A stretch of 64,000 nt of DNA from Flavobacteriaceae bacterium UBA3159 (GCA_002364535.1 DEYL01000002.1:1-64000), one strand, 5' to 3'. Shown: positions 8,137 through 17,237, numbered from the stretch's first letter. Notes: generated by a model from the letters alone, not told the origin. Numbers and translations: made by a program.

Positions 8137-9126
8137 ATGTGGTCTAAAATAAAATACCTATTTAGAGGATTATTACTGATTTTGTTATTATCGGCTTGTG
8201 ATTCAACAACCGATAAAAACCCACAATACCTTTTCAAGGCCAGTCTCTTGGTCAAAGAAAACCATACTTGGTATAAGGCTTTTGTATATTTTGGATCGCT
8301 GATCGAAGAGCGTTCCGGCGGGCGAATGAAATTGGAAGTTTACCCTTCGGAACAATTGGCCAAAGAACTCGAAGCCATTCGTTTGATCAGGTCAGGAGTC
8401 GTCGACATGACTATATCTGCAGGCTCTCTTACCAACTTTGCAGAGATACTCACCTTTTCGGACATGCCTTTTTTGCTCAAAGACACCATTGCCATGCACA
8501 AACTCATCAACAGTCCTATTGGGAAGCTAATCGAAAGGGAAATGATCGAAAAAATCGGAGTTCGTCCAATGGGCTATTTTCAGAGAGGGGAACGACATTT
8601 GACCTCCAACCGCCCCATCAAGCATCCCGATGATTTGCAGGAATTAATCATTAGAGTTCCCAACGCTCCCTCCTATGTGGTGGCTTGGAAGGCGCTGGGA
8701 GCCAAACCAACACCTATGGCATTTTCAGAGGTGTTTTCTTCCCTTCAACAAGGAACGATAGAAGCGCAGGAAAACCCTTTTGCCATGATAAAAAATGCCG
8801 GTTTTAGCGAAGTTCAAAAATACCTCAACCTTACCGGGCATCTCATCACTTGGGGATATCCGCTGGTTGGTGAAAAACAATTTCAAAGTTTACCAGAAGA
8901 CCTAAAAACTATTTTTTTGCAAGCAGCAAGGGAAATGCAAGCTTATGAGCATCGATTATTTTTAAGTAATGAATCCAAAGTTCAAAAACAATTACAAGAT
9001 CAGGGAATGATTTTTGTTGAAGTGGACAAAATTGCATTTATGGAAAATGGCGAAAAAGCCGTTTATGAAAGTTTATCATCGGAGATGCAAGAGGTTTATA
9101 AATCCATAAAAAAAATCACCCAATGA
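8137..9126 (+). CDS. TRAP transporter substrate-binding lipoprotein (DctP family)
   Basis: This 329-residue protein has a lipobox LSAC (Cys21) and the DctP fold: an N-terminal domain beginning FKASLLVKENHTWYKAF, the conserved ligand-binding region IIRVPNAPSY (its Arg normally bridges the substrate carboxylate) and the family signature FSSLQQGTIEAQENP. It captures a carboxylated solute and delivers it to the DctQM membrane subunits. Its stop overlaps the DctQ start (ATGA), which fixes it as the first gene of a three-gene operon. Candidate substrates are C4-dicarboxylates, 2-oxo acids or sugar acids; none can be chosen because no catabolic gene is adjacent. Confidence 0.93.
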   Translation: MWSKIKYLFRGLLLILLLSACDSTTDKNPQYLFKASLLVKENHTWYKAFVYFGSLIEERSGGRMKLEVYPSEQLAKELEAIRLIRSGVVDMTISAGSLTNFAEILTFSDMPFLLKDTIAMHKLINSPIGKLIEREMIEKIGVRPMGYFQRGERHLTSNRPIKHPDDLQELIIRVPNAPSYVVAWKALGAKPTPMAFSEVFSSLQQGTIEAQENPFAMIKNAGFSEVQKYLNLTGHLITWGYPLVGEKQFQSLPEDLKTIFLQAAREMQAYEHRLFLSNESKVQKQLQDQGMIFVEVDKIAFMENGEKAVYESLSSEMQEVYKSIKKITQ

Positions 9127-9590
9127 GTTTCAAAATCTTTTTATCAAAGTTTTTAAAATATGGAACCCTTATAACTAGCCTTGGATTTGTCATTACCGTA
9201 TCACTACAGATCTTCGCGCGATTTTTTCTCAGTGATGTACCCCCTTGGACCGAAGAGGCATCAAGAATTTTATTTATATATGCCATAGCATTTGCCAGTG
9301 GTTTGGCCTATCGGGGTAATTATTTTGTTTTTTTAGAAGCATTTTACGCTGGTTTTTCTCAAAAGCTTAAAAAAACCATAGACCTGGTATCACCACTTGT
9401 GAGCCTACTATTGTTCGGATTTTGTGCTTTTTACACACTGCCCATGCTCGAGATGGGACTAGATGAAAATTCCCCCACACTTCAGATCATTATGTTCATT
9501 CCTTTTTTAAGCATTTTGATTTTGAGTCTTTCCATTAGCTACTTTAGTTTTTTGGCCTTTTTGAAAAAAATTAAATTTTGGAAATCATGA
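9123..9590 (+). CDS. TRAP transporter small permease subunit (DctQ)
   Basis: Inner-membrane protein of 155 residues with four hydrophobic segments. It carries the DctQ-family feature FARFFLSDVPPWTEEASR between helices 1 and 2, where the WTEE/EE-R core is typical. It pairs with the large subunit DctM to form the sodium-driven TRAP permease. Its ATG overlaps the DctP stop and its own stop overlaps the DctM start, so translation of the three genes is coupled. Confidence 0.92.
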   Translation: MSFKIFLSKFLKYGTLITSLGFVITVSLQIFARFFLSDVPPWTEEASRILFIYAIAFASGLAYRGNYFVFLEAFYAGFSQKLKKTIDLVSPLVSLLLFGFCAFYTLPMLEMGLDENSPTLQIIMFIPFLSILILSLSISYFSFLAFLKKIKFWKS

Positions 9591-10861
9591 TATTACTATT
9601 GATCACTGTTTTTATCGTTTGTCTTTGCTTTCGATTTCCCATTGCATTTTCCTTGGGCTTGTCATGTTTGGTTTACTTTTTTTTCAAAGGAACTCCACTG
9701 GTGGTAGTTCCCCTCAAGATGTATGCCGGCATCGATGTTTTTGTTTTACTGAGTATTCCAGGTTTTATTATCGCAGGGAATCTGATGAACCAAGGGGGGT
9801 TGACCGATAAGATCATCAATTTTTGTAATCATCTTTTGGGGCATATTAGGGGTGGACTTTCCTATGTCAACATCAGTGCTTCCATGCTTTTTGCCGGAAT
9901 CTCCGGAACAGCCATCTCCGATACCGCTAGTTTGGGTGCTGTGATGATTCCTGCCATGAAAAAAGAAGGATACGACAGTGATTTTTCTTGTGCCATTACC
10001 GCAGCCTCCTCAACCGTAGGGCCCATTATTCCTCCCAGCTTACCCATGATTATTGCCGCAACATTGAGCGGACTGTCCGTAGGAAAACTTTTCCTTGCCG
10101 GAGCCATCCCCGGCCTGATGTTGGGCTTGGGACTGATGCTGGTCGCCTATTTTGTCGCTAAAAAAAATAATTACCCCAAACACCAAAAAAGCTCAATTTT
10201 GCAAATTTTAAAAAGCTTTACCGATACATTTTGGGCCTTGTTGATGACCTTGATCATTCTATTTGGGATCATTGGGGGAGTATTCACTCCCACCGAGGCC
10301 TCTGTTGTAGCGGTACTATATGCGTTGTTTATTGGAACATTTGTCTATAAAAAACTCAACCTCAAAAATATTTCTGTTGTCATTTTAGATTCCATGAAAA
10401 CCACCGCATCCCTTATGATATTGGTCGGTTTTGCCAATTTGTTTGGATTCATCCTCATTACCGAACAAATTCCACAACGTATCTCCGAACAGATTCTTTT
10501 ATGGACTACTAATAAATACGCCGTTCTGTTACTGATCAACTTATTGTTGATATTGGTCGGAACCTTTATGGAAACCATCGCGGCACTATTGATCTTATTT
10601 CCAATACTGCTCAAAGTGGCTATCGAAGTAGATGTTGAACCCATGCACTTTACCGTCATTGCAGTACTCAATTTAATCATAGGACTAACGACACCTCCCG
10701 TAGGGGTATGTTTATTTGTAGCTTCCAGTATCGGTAAAACTTCCATTGGAAAAGTCAGCAGGGCAGGCTTGCCTTTTCTGGCGGTCAGTCTTTTGGTATT
10801 GGTATTGGTATCCCTTTTTCCCGAACTCTCCCTTTTTCTTCCAAAATTGATTATGGATTAG
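9587..10861 (+). CDS. TRAP transporter large permease subunit (DctM)
   Basis: About 424 residues and 11-13 hydrophobic segments. DctM-family motifs include IPGFIIAGNLMNQGGLTD, the FAGISGTAISDTASLG region and AASSTVGPIIPPSLPMI, whose small and polar residues form the sodium and substrate site, plus a later LIIGLTTPPVGVC. The ATG at 9587 is preferred over an upstream TTG because it overlaps the DctQ stop as ATGA. Together with DctP and DctQ it makes a complete secondary importer. About 140 bp downstream lies the end of a convergent gene. Confidence 0.93.
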   Translation: MILLLITVFIVCLCFRFPIAFSLGLSCLVYFFFKGTPLVVVPLKMYAGIDVFVLLSIPGFIIAGNLMNQGGLTDKIINFCNHLLGHIRGGLSYVNISASMLFAGISGTAISDTASLGAVMIPAMKKEGYDSDFSCAITAASSTVGPIIPPSLPMIIAATLSGLSVGKLFLAGAIPGLMLGLGLMLVAYFVAKKNNYPKHQKSSILQILKSFTDTFWALLMTLIILFGIIGGVFTPTEASVVAVLYALFIGTFVYKKLNLKNISVVILDSMKTTASLMILVGFANLFGFILITEQIPQRISEQILLWTTNKYAVLLLINLLLILVGTFMETIAALLILFPILLKVAIEVDVEPMHFTVIAVLNLIIGLTTPPVGVCLFVASSIGKTSIGKVSRAGLPFLAVSLLVLVLVSLFPELSLFLPKLIMD

Positions 10862-10914
10862 GATTTTACCTAATTTTTTACACTCGACAGCAACTTATAA
10901 CGGGTTGAATTTTT

Positions 10915-10950
10915 ATAAAAAACAAACCCCCACATAAAAGTGCAGGGGTT
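10915..10950 (-). terminator. Rho-independent terminator
   Basis: AACCCC (10925-10930) plus CAC pair with GTG and GGGGTT (10945-10950). On the minus strand the hairpin is followed by TGTTTTTTAT. It serves the minus-strand gene ending at 11001. Confidence 0.7.
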
Positions 10951-11000
10951 ATAAGGTCTAAATATCATTGGACTTATACGAAGCAATTGATTCGCTTGAA

Positions 11001-11378
11001 TTATCCTTTGGGTTTTAGATAAGTAAAAATAGCCAATCCAAACATAACGAAATCAATAGCAAAATCGGGAAGTCCCATTTGGGTCAATGGAGAGCTGGCC
11101 ATATAGTAAAAGCTACCAAACAAGGGCAGGTAGGCAATTATAAAGGCCAATAATAATTTTTTAGCATCCTCAACCGGCAAATTGCGGGAAAAAAGAAACA
11201 TCAATCCAATCATCAAAAATGCAGGGGTAATGGCGTACTGAAACATAACCGCCAATTGACCTGCTTCCTCACCTACATTGAACATCATGTCTATAGAAGA
11301 ATCAGCCAATAAGCTATAAAGAATGGATTGGAGTACTTGGAAGGCTCCTATAATTGTTAAAGTTAATTTAGTTTTCAT
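11001..11378 (-). CDS. Small four-helix membrane protein, unknown function
   Basis: A 125-residue protein with four predicted membrane segments: LTLTIIGAFQVLQSILYSLL, FQYAITPAFLMIGLMFLF, LLLAFIIAYLPLFGSFYYM and FAIDFVMFGLAIFTYL. It ends in a short basic tail (LKPKG). The pattern is like small DoxX-like or DUF-type membrane proteins, but no diagnostic motif is seen. It has its own terminator and is separated from the next upstream gene by about 80 bp. Confidence 0.7.
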   Translation of the reverse strand: MKTKLTLTIIGAFQVLQSILYSLLADSSIDMMFNVGEEAGQLAVMFQYAITPAFLMIGLMFLFSRNLPVEDAKKLLLAFIIAYLPLFGSFYYMASSPLTQMGLPDFAIDFVMFGLAIFTYLKPKG

Positions 11379-11459
11379 TTAAAATTCATTTTGGTTTAAA
11401 ATATAGTGTATTGATCCCTCTAAGATATATGAATATTGTAAGTTATAAAATTACTTGAG

Positions 11460-11648
11460 CTATATGGCTCTGTTCTTGGGCTTCTTGTTTGGAATTCTTC
11501 CAAAATTTCCGGAACCATCATAGTCAACAGTATCCGTTTCAATTTTAGATCGCGAATGCGCCTTAACCTCTTTGTTGTTAAAAAAGATACCCAACAAAAA
11601 GAGAAAAAATACAATGAGGCCTAGTGCAAAGATGATGGAAACACTCAT
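11460..11648 (-). CDS. Small single-span membrane protein, 62 residues
   Basis: One N-terminal membrane helix (VSIIFALGLIVFFLFLLGIFF) is followed by a polar, basic cytoplasmic tail ending NKKPKNRAI. Its ATG overlaps the stop of the 54-residue protein gene upstream as ATGA, showing translational coupling. It is the third gene of a compact unit with the tandem-repeat secreted protein. Family not recognised. Confidence 0.65.
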   Translation of the reverse strand: MSVSIIFALGLIVFFLFLLGIFFNNKEVKAHSRSKIETDTVDYDGSGNFGRIPNKKPKNRAI

Positions 11649-11809
11649 TGTTTAGATATTTGTTTTATATAAGCTCCAGCTGCCAAAATCGAGGGTACCC
11701 AAATACCCACGTAAAGCCCTTCTTGTTGCTGACCATTGAACCACAGGTATACCGAAAATAGAAAGCTGACAAAGGCAGCCGCTAAAATCAGGTAGTCAGA
11801 CCTTTTCAT
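11645..11809 (-). CDS. Small two-span membrane protein, 54 residues
   Basis: The frame runs from ATG (complement of 11807-11809) to TGA (complement of 11645-11647). It encodes two hydrophobic helices, DYLILAAAFVSFLFSVYLWF and VGIWVPSILAAGAYI, separated by NGQQQEGLY. Its start overlaps the stop of the secreted protein gene (TAATG) and its stop overlaps the start of the 62-residue gene (ATGA). This double overlap is strong support that it is translated. Function unknown; it may be a membrane partner of the two neighbours. Confidence 0.7.
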   Translation of the reverse strand: MKRSDYLILAAAFVSFLFSVYLWFNGQQQEGLYVGIWVPSILAAGAYIKQISKQ

Positions 11810-12669
11810 TATTCCTCAGATTCTTTAACCCGGAAGAATTCCTTGTCTGATTCGATCCATACAAAATCACTGGTCACCTTTTCGGTTTTAGGATTGTAAA
11901 AAACCTCTAAGTATTTGAGCCTTTTGATATCCTTCACCTTGACCTGTGCAACAAAGTTGTGGTAATGAAACTTATCAAAAGGGCTTATAAATGAAGTATA
12001 AGAATCCCAAATGATATTACGTGTATATTCTACATTACTGTAGGATGATTTTACAAAAGTCCGTATGGATTTATTGATTTCCTTGACGTTTACAGGTACA
12101 ATTTCGCTATCCTTTAGGTTTTTCCTCTCCATTACATCAAGAAATCCTTGGTGTTCAGAAACGAAATTTTTCAATCCTGGTTTTTGTTCTTGATTGGAGA
12201 TACCCAGCTCGATCAAGTCAGCGGCGTTGTCTTTCTTTTCCTCTTTTTCGTCGACCAAATAAAATTCTTCATCTTCTGCTATCCATTCAAAATCCCCTTT
12301 TACTTTCTTGACAAAAGGATTGTATATCACCTCCAGATATTTCAGACGATCCAAATCATTAACTTTCACTTGCGCTATAAATGTGTGAAAGTGATAAATT
12401 TCGGACGGACTCAAAAATGTTTTGTACGAATCCCAGATTATATTTCGGGTATACTCTACTATCTCAGGATAGCGTTCTTCGACAAAAAAGCGAATTTTTT
12501 TATTGATTTCTTTAATGTTTATGGGAGTAATCTCTCCGGCTTCATTTTCTTCAAAACCTTCGTGTTCAATGATAAAATCTTCGATTTTGACACGTTGCTC
12601 CTGAGCAGATACTGCAAAGGTGTAAAGTAGAGCGAATGATATGAACAAAGAAAAGATGCTAAACTTCAT
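11809..12669 (-). CDS. Secreted protein of two tandem ~120-residue repeats
   Basis: A signal peptide (MKFSIFSLFISFALLYTFAVSA) is followed by two copies of the same domain. Each runs EHEGF or EHQGF, then VKEINK or IKEINK-x-IR-FV, then EYTRNIIWDSY, FHTFIAQVKV or YHNFVAQVKV, RLKYLEV, YNP, and a closing strand DFEWI or DFVWI. A charged KEEKK linker joins them. No catalytic residues are obvious, so a binding or scaffolding role outside the inner membrane is plausible. It heads an overlapping three-gene unit with two tiny membrane proteins. I do not recognise the family. Confidence 0.8.
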   Translation of the reverse strand: MKFSIFSLFISFALLYTFAVSAQEQRVKIEDFIIEHEGFEENEAGEITPINIKEINKKIRFFVEERYPEIVEYTRNIIWDSYKTFLSPSEIYHFHTFIAQVKVNDLDRLKYLEVIYNPFVKKVKGDFEWIAEDEEFYLVDEKEEKKDNAADLIELGISNQEQKPGLKNFVSEHQGFLDVMERKNLKDSEIVPVNVKEINKSIRTFVKSSYSNVEYTRNIIWDSYTSFISPFDKFHYHNFVAQVKVKDIKRLKYLEVFYNPKTEKVTSDFVWIESDKEFFRVKESEE

Positions 12670-12737
12670 GATCGTTGATGTTTTTTAATTTTTATAAATA
12701 TAATAAATATCAAAATGAGTTATGGAAATCACCTACT

Positions 12738-14054
12738 TTAATTGGAAAAAAAGCGGAACAAGTCATTCCCGTTGGCATAAATGACCAAAGCCAACAGAAA
12801 GAAAAACCCTACCATTTGAGCATATTCCATGAACTTGTCATTTGGTTTTCTTCCACTGATCATTTCATACAACAGAAACATCACATGACCTCCATCCAAT
12901 GCAGGAATGGGTAACAGATTCATAAAAGCCAGAATGATTGAAATAAAAGCTGTACTAGCCCAAAAGGCCCTCCATTCCCAGCTAGAAGGAAAAAGACTTC
13001 CAATGGCACCAAAACCGCCCAACTGTGAGGCCCCTTTCTTGGTAAATACATATTTGAATTGAGCTACATAGTCATAAAGCGTCCAGTAACCATAACTAAA
13101 ACCTTCTGTGATACTTTCGGCCAATGAGAGGTCTACTTGAGTGATTTTAATCGAATTTTTGGGGATGACCCCCATTTTACCCTCAGCATCCAATACCATA
13201 TTGAATGTGTCTCGAATCTGATTACGTTCGACCACATATTGAACCGATTGGTTGGCCTTTTCGTTATTGAAGTCGCGCAGTTCTAACCAATCTTCTATTA
13301 TGAGGTTATCAGCAGCAATAATTTTATCTCCCGCCCTAAAGCCGGCTTTGTAAGCATTTCTGTCGGTAAAAACACTGTCTATCTCAGCGGGAAAACGCGG
13401 ATATAAAATGCTCATTTGACCGGATGTAAACATGCGGTCACCAATATTTTCGGGTATTGCTAGGTTGACCCTACCACCATTGGCACGTTCTACTTGTACC
13501 TCTTTGACAGATCGAATCAATAACATTTTGTTGATGTCTAGCGCCACCTCAAGGGGTTTGCCATTGACCGAAAGAATTTGATCCCCTTTTTTAAAACCGA
13601 TTTCTTTGGCCAATGGTGAAACACCCAAACCTAAGGGCATGGCGCTGTTGGGTAAGATATTTTTACCCCAAACAAAGAGGATCATCATATAGATGAGAAA
13701 GCCCAGGATCAAATTGACCGTAACTCCACCCAGCATAATGATCAATCGCTGCCAAGCGGGTTTGGTGCGAAATTCCCATGGTTGTGGAGGTTGTTGCATC
13801 TGTTCCTTGTCCATGCTCTCATCGATCATCCCCGAGATTTTGACATAGCCCCCCAATGGTAACCATCCAATCCCATAGACCGTGTCTCCAAATTTCTTTT
13901 TAAACAAAGCAAATTTTACGTCGAAGAACAGAAAAAACTTTTCTACACGGGTTTTAAAGATTTTGGCAGGGATAAAATGACCCAATTCATGTAATACAAT
14001 AAGAATTGACAAACTGAGCAACAGTTGAATCCCCTTCATTAACATAGGTTCCAT
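12738..14054 (-). CDS. rseP: RIP-type zinc metalloprotease RseP
   Basis: Site-2 protease of about 438 residues. HELGHF gives the zinc ligands His22 and His26 and the catalytic Glu23 in the first helix. Two PDZ-like segments (GVSPLAKEIGFKKGDQILSVNGKP and AYKAGFRAGDKIIAADN) lie in the middle. The third ligand region LLPIPALDGGHV is near the C-terminus. It cleaves anti-sigma factors and other membrane proteins within the bilayer. The start at 14054 (MEPMLMKGIQ) places HELGH 22 residues in, as usual in the family; an upstream ATG would add 21 atypical residues. It is divergent from the SCO gene. Confidence 0.93.
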   Translation of the reverse strand: MEPMLMKGIQLLLSLSILIVLHELGHFIPAKIFKTRVEKFFLFFDVKFALFKKKFGDTVYGIGWLPLGGYVKISGMIDESMDKEQMQQPPQPWEFRTKPAWQRLIIMLGGVTVNLILGFLIYMMILFVWGKNILPNSAMPLGLGVSPLAKEIGFKKGDQILSVNGKPLEVALDINKMLLIRSVKEVQVERANGGRVNLAIPENIGDRMFTSGQMSILYPRFPAEIDSVFTDRNAYKAGFRAGDKIIAADNLIIEDWLELRDFNNEKANQSVQYVVERNQIRDTFNMVLDAEGKMGVIPKNSIKITQVDLSLAESITEGFSYGYWTLYDYVAQFKYVFTKKGASQLGGFGAIGSLFPSSWEWRAFWASTAFISIILAFMNLLPIPALDGGHVMFLLYEMISGRKPNDKFMEYAQMVGFFFLLALVIYANGNDLFRFFSN

Positions 14055-14154
14055 AGCATATAAATTTTGGAGACCAAAAATACCACTTTTAGCCACATTC
14101 AAGACCAATTTCGACAAAAACCTTTGACGTTAATTTTTTGTGTTTTTTATAACT

Positions 14155-14162
14155 TATCTTTG
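14155..14162 (+). promoter_or_regulatory. Bacteroidota -7 element TATCTTTG
   Basis: TAtcTTTG fits the TAnnTTTG consensus of the Bacteroidota housekeeping sigma factor. It lies 7 bp before the ATG at 14170 of the SCO gene, so translation from the earlier in-frame ATG at 14140 is unlikely. A -33 TTTG with ideal spacing is not obvious. Confidence 0.5.
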
Positions 14163-14169
14163 GGCAAGC

Positions 14170-14844
14170 ATGGGAATCTTAAAAAGATACAGAAAATTTT
14201 TGGGTGTATTTGCGGTCATTTCAGCCATCATCTTAATGTTGTTTTACAATGCATTGTTGCCTACCAAAAAACTACCCGTCTACCAACCAGCCATGGTCAA
14301 TTTTGAATTGGTGGACAGTACCATACAGCATCAAAAAAAATTCCATAGTATTGCCGATTTTTCACTGATCAATCAAAACGGTAAAACCATTACTCAAAAG
14401 GATTTTAAAGGGAAAATTTATGTGGCAGATTTCTTTTTCACCACCTGTCCCACCATCTGTATTGCCATGACGGACAATTTGGTTAAAGTTCAGGAAAAAA
14501 TAAAAAATAATCCCCATGTGATGTTACTTTCCCATTCGGTTACACCTAAGATCGATACTGTGGCTCAACTAAAAAAATACGCCCTCGAAAAGGGAGTGAT
14601 CGATCAAAAATGGCATTTGGTGACGGGCGATAAAAAAGCAATCTATGAACTGGCCCGAAAATCCTACTTGGCAGTCAAAGAGGACAGCGATGGGGGGAAC
14701 TTTGATATGATTCACACGGAAAACTTTGTACTGGTTGATCCTGATCGGAGGGTAAGAGGTTTTTATGATGGAACAGATGTTGAGGAAATTCAAAGATTAT
14801 TGGAGGAATTGAAGATTTTGATCCAAGAATATTTTCCTTTCTAA
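14170..14844 (+). CDS. SCO1/SenC family copper chaperone
   Basis: One N-terminal anchor helix (residues 10-28) is followed by a thioredoxin-like domain with the copper-binding motif CPTIC (Cys93, Cys97) and the third ligand His182 in FDMIHTENF. SCO proteins deliver copper to the CuA centre of cytochrome c oxidase or act as thiol oxidoreductases at the outer face of the inner membrane. The start at 14170 is chosen over 14140 because a -7 promoter element lies between them. It is upstream of the Feo iron operon, but there is a gap of 70 bp with its own -7-like element. Confidence 0.9.
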   Translation: MGILKRYRKFLGVFAVISAIILMLFYNALLPTKKLPVYQPAMVNFELVDSTIQHQKKFHSIADFSLINQNGKTITQKDFKGKIYVADFFFTTCPTICIAMTDNLVKVQEKIKNNPHVMLLSHSVTPKIDTVAQLKKYALEKGVIDQKWHLVTGDKKAIYELARKSYLAVKEDSDGGNFDMIHTENFVLVDPDRRVRGFYDGTDVEEIQRLLEELKILIQEYFPF

Positions 14845-14883
14845 ATAAACGTTACTTTCTCCGCCCAAATTGACCAAAATTTA

Positions 14884-14891
14884 TAATTTTG
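14884..14891 (+). promoter_or_regulatory. -7 element TAATTTTG upstream of feoA
   Basis: TAatTTTG matches TAnnTTTG and lies 23 bp before the FeoA ATG. The surroundings are T-rich. No clear Fur-type dyad was recognised. Confidence 0.45.
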
Positions 14892-14914
14892 TTTTTTTAA
14901 AATCATTCTAAATA

Positions 14915-15148
14915 ATGTTCCCACTCGATCAATTAGCACTTGGACAAAGAGCAATCATCAAATCAATAAAAACCGATTTTTTGCCATTAAAATTGATTGA
15001 AATGGGATGTCTTCCGGGCAATGAAATTTCGCTTCTCTATCTGGCTCCATTTCAAGATCCAATGTATTTAAAAATTGACGAAGCTCACTTGGCCATCAGA
15101 AAGGAGGTTGCCCGTTACATTATGGTAAAACCTCTGAAGGATGATTAA
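14915..15148 (+). CDS. feoA: Ferrous iron transport protein FeoA
   Basis: A 77-residue SH3-like cytoplasmic protein with the family core LIEMGCLPGNEISLLYLAPFQDPMYLKI and the C-terminal LAIRKEVARYIMV. FeoA is needed for FeoB-dependent Fe(II) uptake, probably by contacting FeoB. It overlaps feoB by 8 bp, so the two are translationally coupled. Confidence 0.93.
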   Translation: MFPLDQLALGQRAIIKSIKTDFLPLKLIEMGCLPGNEISLLYLAPFQDPMYLKIDEAHLAIRKEVARYIMVKPLKDD

Positions 15149-17237
15149 AAACATCAATGTTGCCCTGATAGGAAATCCCAATACAGGAAAGACTTCCGTC
15201 TTCAATGCACTCACAGGATTGAATCAAAAGGTGGGAAACTATCCAGGGATCACTGTAGAAAAAAAACAGGGCATTTGCCGATTGGATCGGGTCACCAAAG
15301 CTAGAATCCTTGATCTACCGGGTACCTACAGCCTAAATGCTTCTTCTATGGACGAGAGCGTGGTGGTTGAATTACTTCTCAATAAAAACAATCCCGATTT
15401 CCCGGATGTCGTTGTGGTGGTGGCCGATGTAGAAAACCTCAAACGCAACTTGCTATTGTTCACCCAAATCAAAGATTTGGAAATCCCCTCGGTATTGGTG
15501 ATAAATATGTCTGATCAGATGCAAAGAAAAGGCATCAAAATTGATTTGGAAAAGCTAGAGAAAAAACTCAACACAAAAGTAGTTTTGATCAGTACACGAC
15601 AAAATTCGGGGGTAGACCAACTCAAACAAATTCTGGTTGATTATCGATCCATCCCTTCGACACTGATATTAGACCCCACTAACATTGATCAGGATTATTT
15701 TGAAAGCTTGGGTAAAGCTTTTCCCAATCAATCACTCTACAAACTTTGGTTGGTAATCACTCAGGATATCAATTTCACCAAGCTTGAACGTCAAAAGGTT
15801 CCCGATACAGCGCAGTTCAAGACCCAACCCCAATCCTACCTCAAAAAATTACAACAGCGAGAGACCATCAAACGCTATCAGACTATCAATCAAATCCTGA
15901 AGGAAACCTATAGGGTAAACCTAGATGAGACAACCGATCTAAGAAGTAAATTGGATAATTTATTGATCCATAAATTTTGGGGTTATGTCGTCTTTTTTCT
16001 GATTTTACTGACCATTTTTCAGGCCATATTTGATTGGAGCAGTGTGCCTATGGATTTTATTGACAGTAGTTTTGCTCGCCTAGGTGAATGGACCAAAGCC
16101 CAAATGCCAGCGGGTATATTGACTGATCTGATTGTCGAAGGTGTCATTTCTGGTTTGGGTGGAATCGTGATTTTTATCCCTCAAATAGCCTTTCTGTTTT
16201 TATTCATTTCCATCTTGGAAGAAACCGGATACATGAGCCGGGTGGTATTTTTGATGGATCGAAGCTTAAGAAAATTTGGCTTAAGTGGAAAAAGTGTGGT
16301 TCCTTTAATTTCCGGAACGGCCTGTGCTATTCCGGCGGTAATGGCCACCCGAAACATCGAAAACTGGAAGGAGCGCTTGATCACCATCCTGGTGGTTCCA
16401 TTTACCACATGTTCTGCACGCCTGCCGGTTTACATGATCCTTATTTCTTTGGTCATTCCCAATGAGAGGCTTCTGGGAATCAGTTATCAGGGCCTAACCC
16501 TAATGGGACTTTATCTAATAGGCTTTTTAATGGCCATTGTTTCGGCTTCCATTCTCAACCGTTTGCTTCAATCTACTAACAAGTCTTATTTCGTAGTGGA
16601 GATGCCCAACTACAAACTCCCCTTGCTGAAAAACGTGGCGTTTACCGTTTGGGAAAAAACCCGATCTTTTGTTGTAGAAGCCGGTAAAATTATATTGGCG
16701 ATTTCCATATTGCTTTGGTTTATGGCTTCTTTTGGCCCAGGGAAAAAATTTTCCAACGCCGAACAAATTGTAGCACATCAATATTTTAATCAAGTACTAA
16801 GCGACTCGGAATTAGAAAATAAAATTGCCTCGTTTAGGTTGGAAAATTCCTACATTGGTATTTTGGGAAAAACCATCGAACCAATGATTCTTCCACTGGG
16901 ATACGACTGGAAAATTGGAATTGCTTTGATCAGCTCTTTTGCGGCTCGGGAAGTTTTTGTTGGTACATTGGCCACCATCTATAGTGTGGGAAGTGATGCC
17001 CAAGAGACCATAAAATCAAGAATGGACGGAGAGATTAGAAAAGACGGTACACGTCTGTTCAATTTGTCTACGGGTATTTCTCTAATGCTTTTTTATGCCT
17101 TTGCGATGCAGTGTATGAGTACATTGGCCATTGTCAAAAAAGAAACCAACAGCTGGAAATGGCCCAGTATTCAGCTTTTTTCTATGACCATCATTGCTTA
17201 TATTGTATCTTTATTGGCCTACCAATTATTAAAATAA
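15141..17237 (+). CDS. feoB: Ferrous iron transporter FeoB
   Basis: A 698-residue inner-membrane Fe(II) transporter with an N-terminal GTPase. G1 is GNPNTGKT (11-18), G3 is DLPGTYSL and G4 is NMSD. After a cytosolic linker, the membrane region holds the paired Gate motifs, including the SGTACAIPAVMATR and TTCSARLPVY segments whose Cys residues are conserved in FeoB, and SSFAAREVFVGTLATIY. It works with FeoA and the small Cys-rich protein that follows. Length is normal for the family. Confidence 0.96.
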   Translation: MIKNINVALIGNPNTGKTSVFNALTGLNQKVGNYPGITVEKKQGICRLDRVTKARILDLPGTYSLNASSMDESVVVELLLNKNNPDFPDVVVVVADVENLKRNLLLFTQIKDLEIPSVLVINMSDQMQRKGIKIDLEKLEKKLNTKVVLISTRQNSGVDQLKQILVDYRSIPSTLILDPTNIDQDYFESLGKAFPNQSLYKLWLVITQDINFTKLERQKVPDTAQFKTQPQSYLKKLQQRETIKRYQTINQILKETYRVNLDETTDLRSKLDNLLIHKFWGYVVFFLILLTIFQAIFDWSSVPMDFIDSSFARLGEWTKAQMPAGILTDLIVEGVISGLGGIVIFIPQIAFLFLFISILEETGYMSRVVFLMDRSLRKFGLSGKSVVPLISGTACAIPAVMATRNIENWKERLITILVVPFTTCSARLPVYMILISLVIPNERLLGISYQGLTLMGLYLIGFLMAIVSASILNRLLQSTNKSYFVVEMPNYKLPLLKNVAFTVWEKTRSFVVEAGKIILAISILLWFMASFGPGKKFSNAEQIVAHQYFNQVLSDSELENKIASFRLENSYIGILGKTIEPMILPLGYDWKIGIALISSFAAREVFVGTLATIYSVGSDAQETIKSRMDGEIRKDGTRLFNLSTGISLMLFYAFAMQCMSTLAIVKKETNSWKWPSIQLFSMTIIAYIVSLLAYQLLK

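Noticed and set aside
12148..12630. A 160-residue open frame on the plus strand.
   Set aside because: It is the antisense of the tandem-repeat secreted protein; its Phe/Ile-rich composition is typical of a shadow frame.
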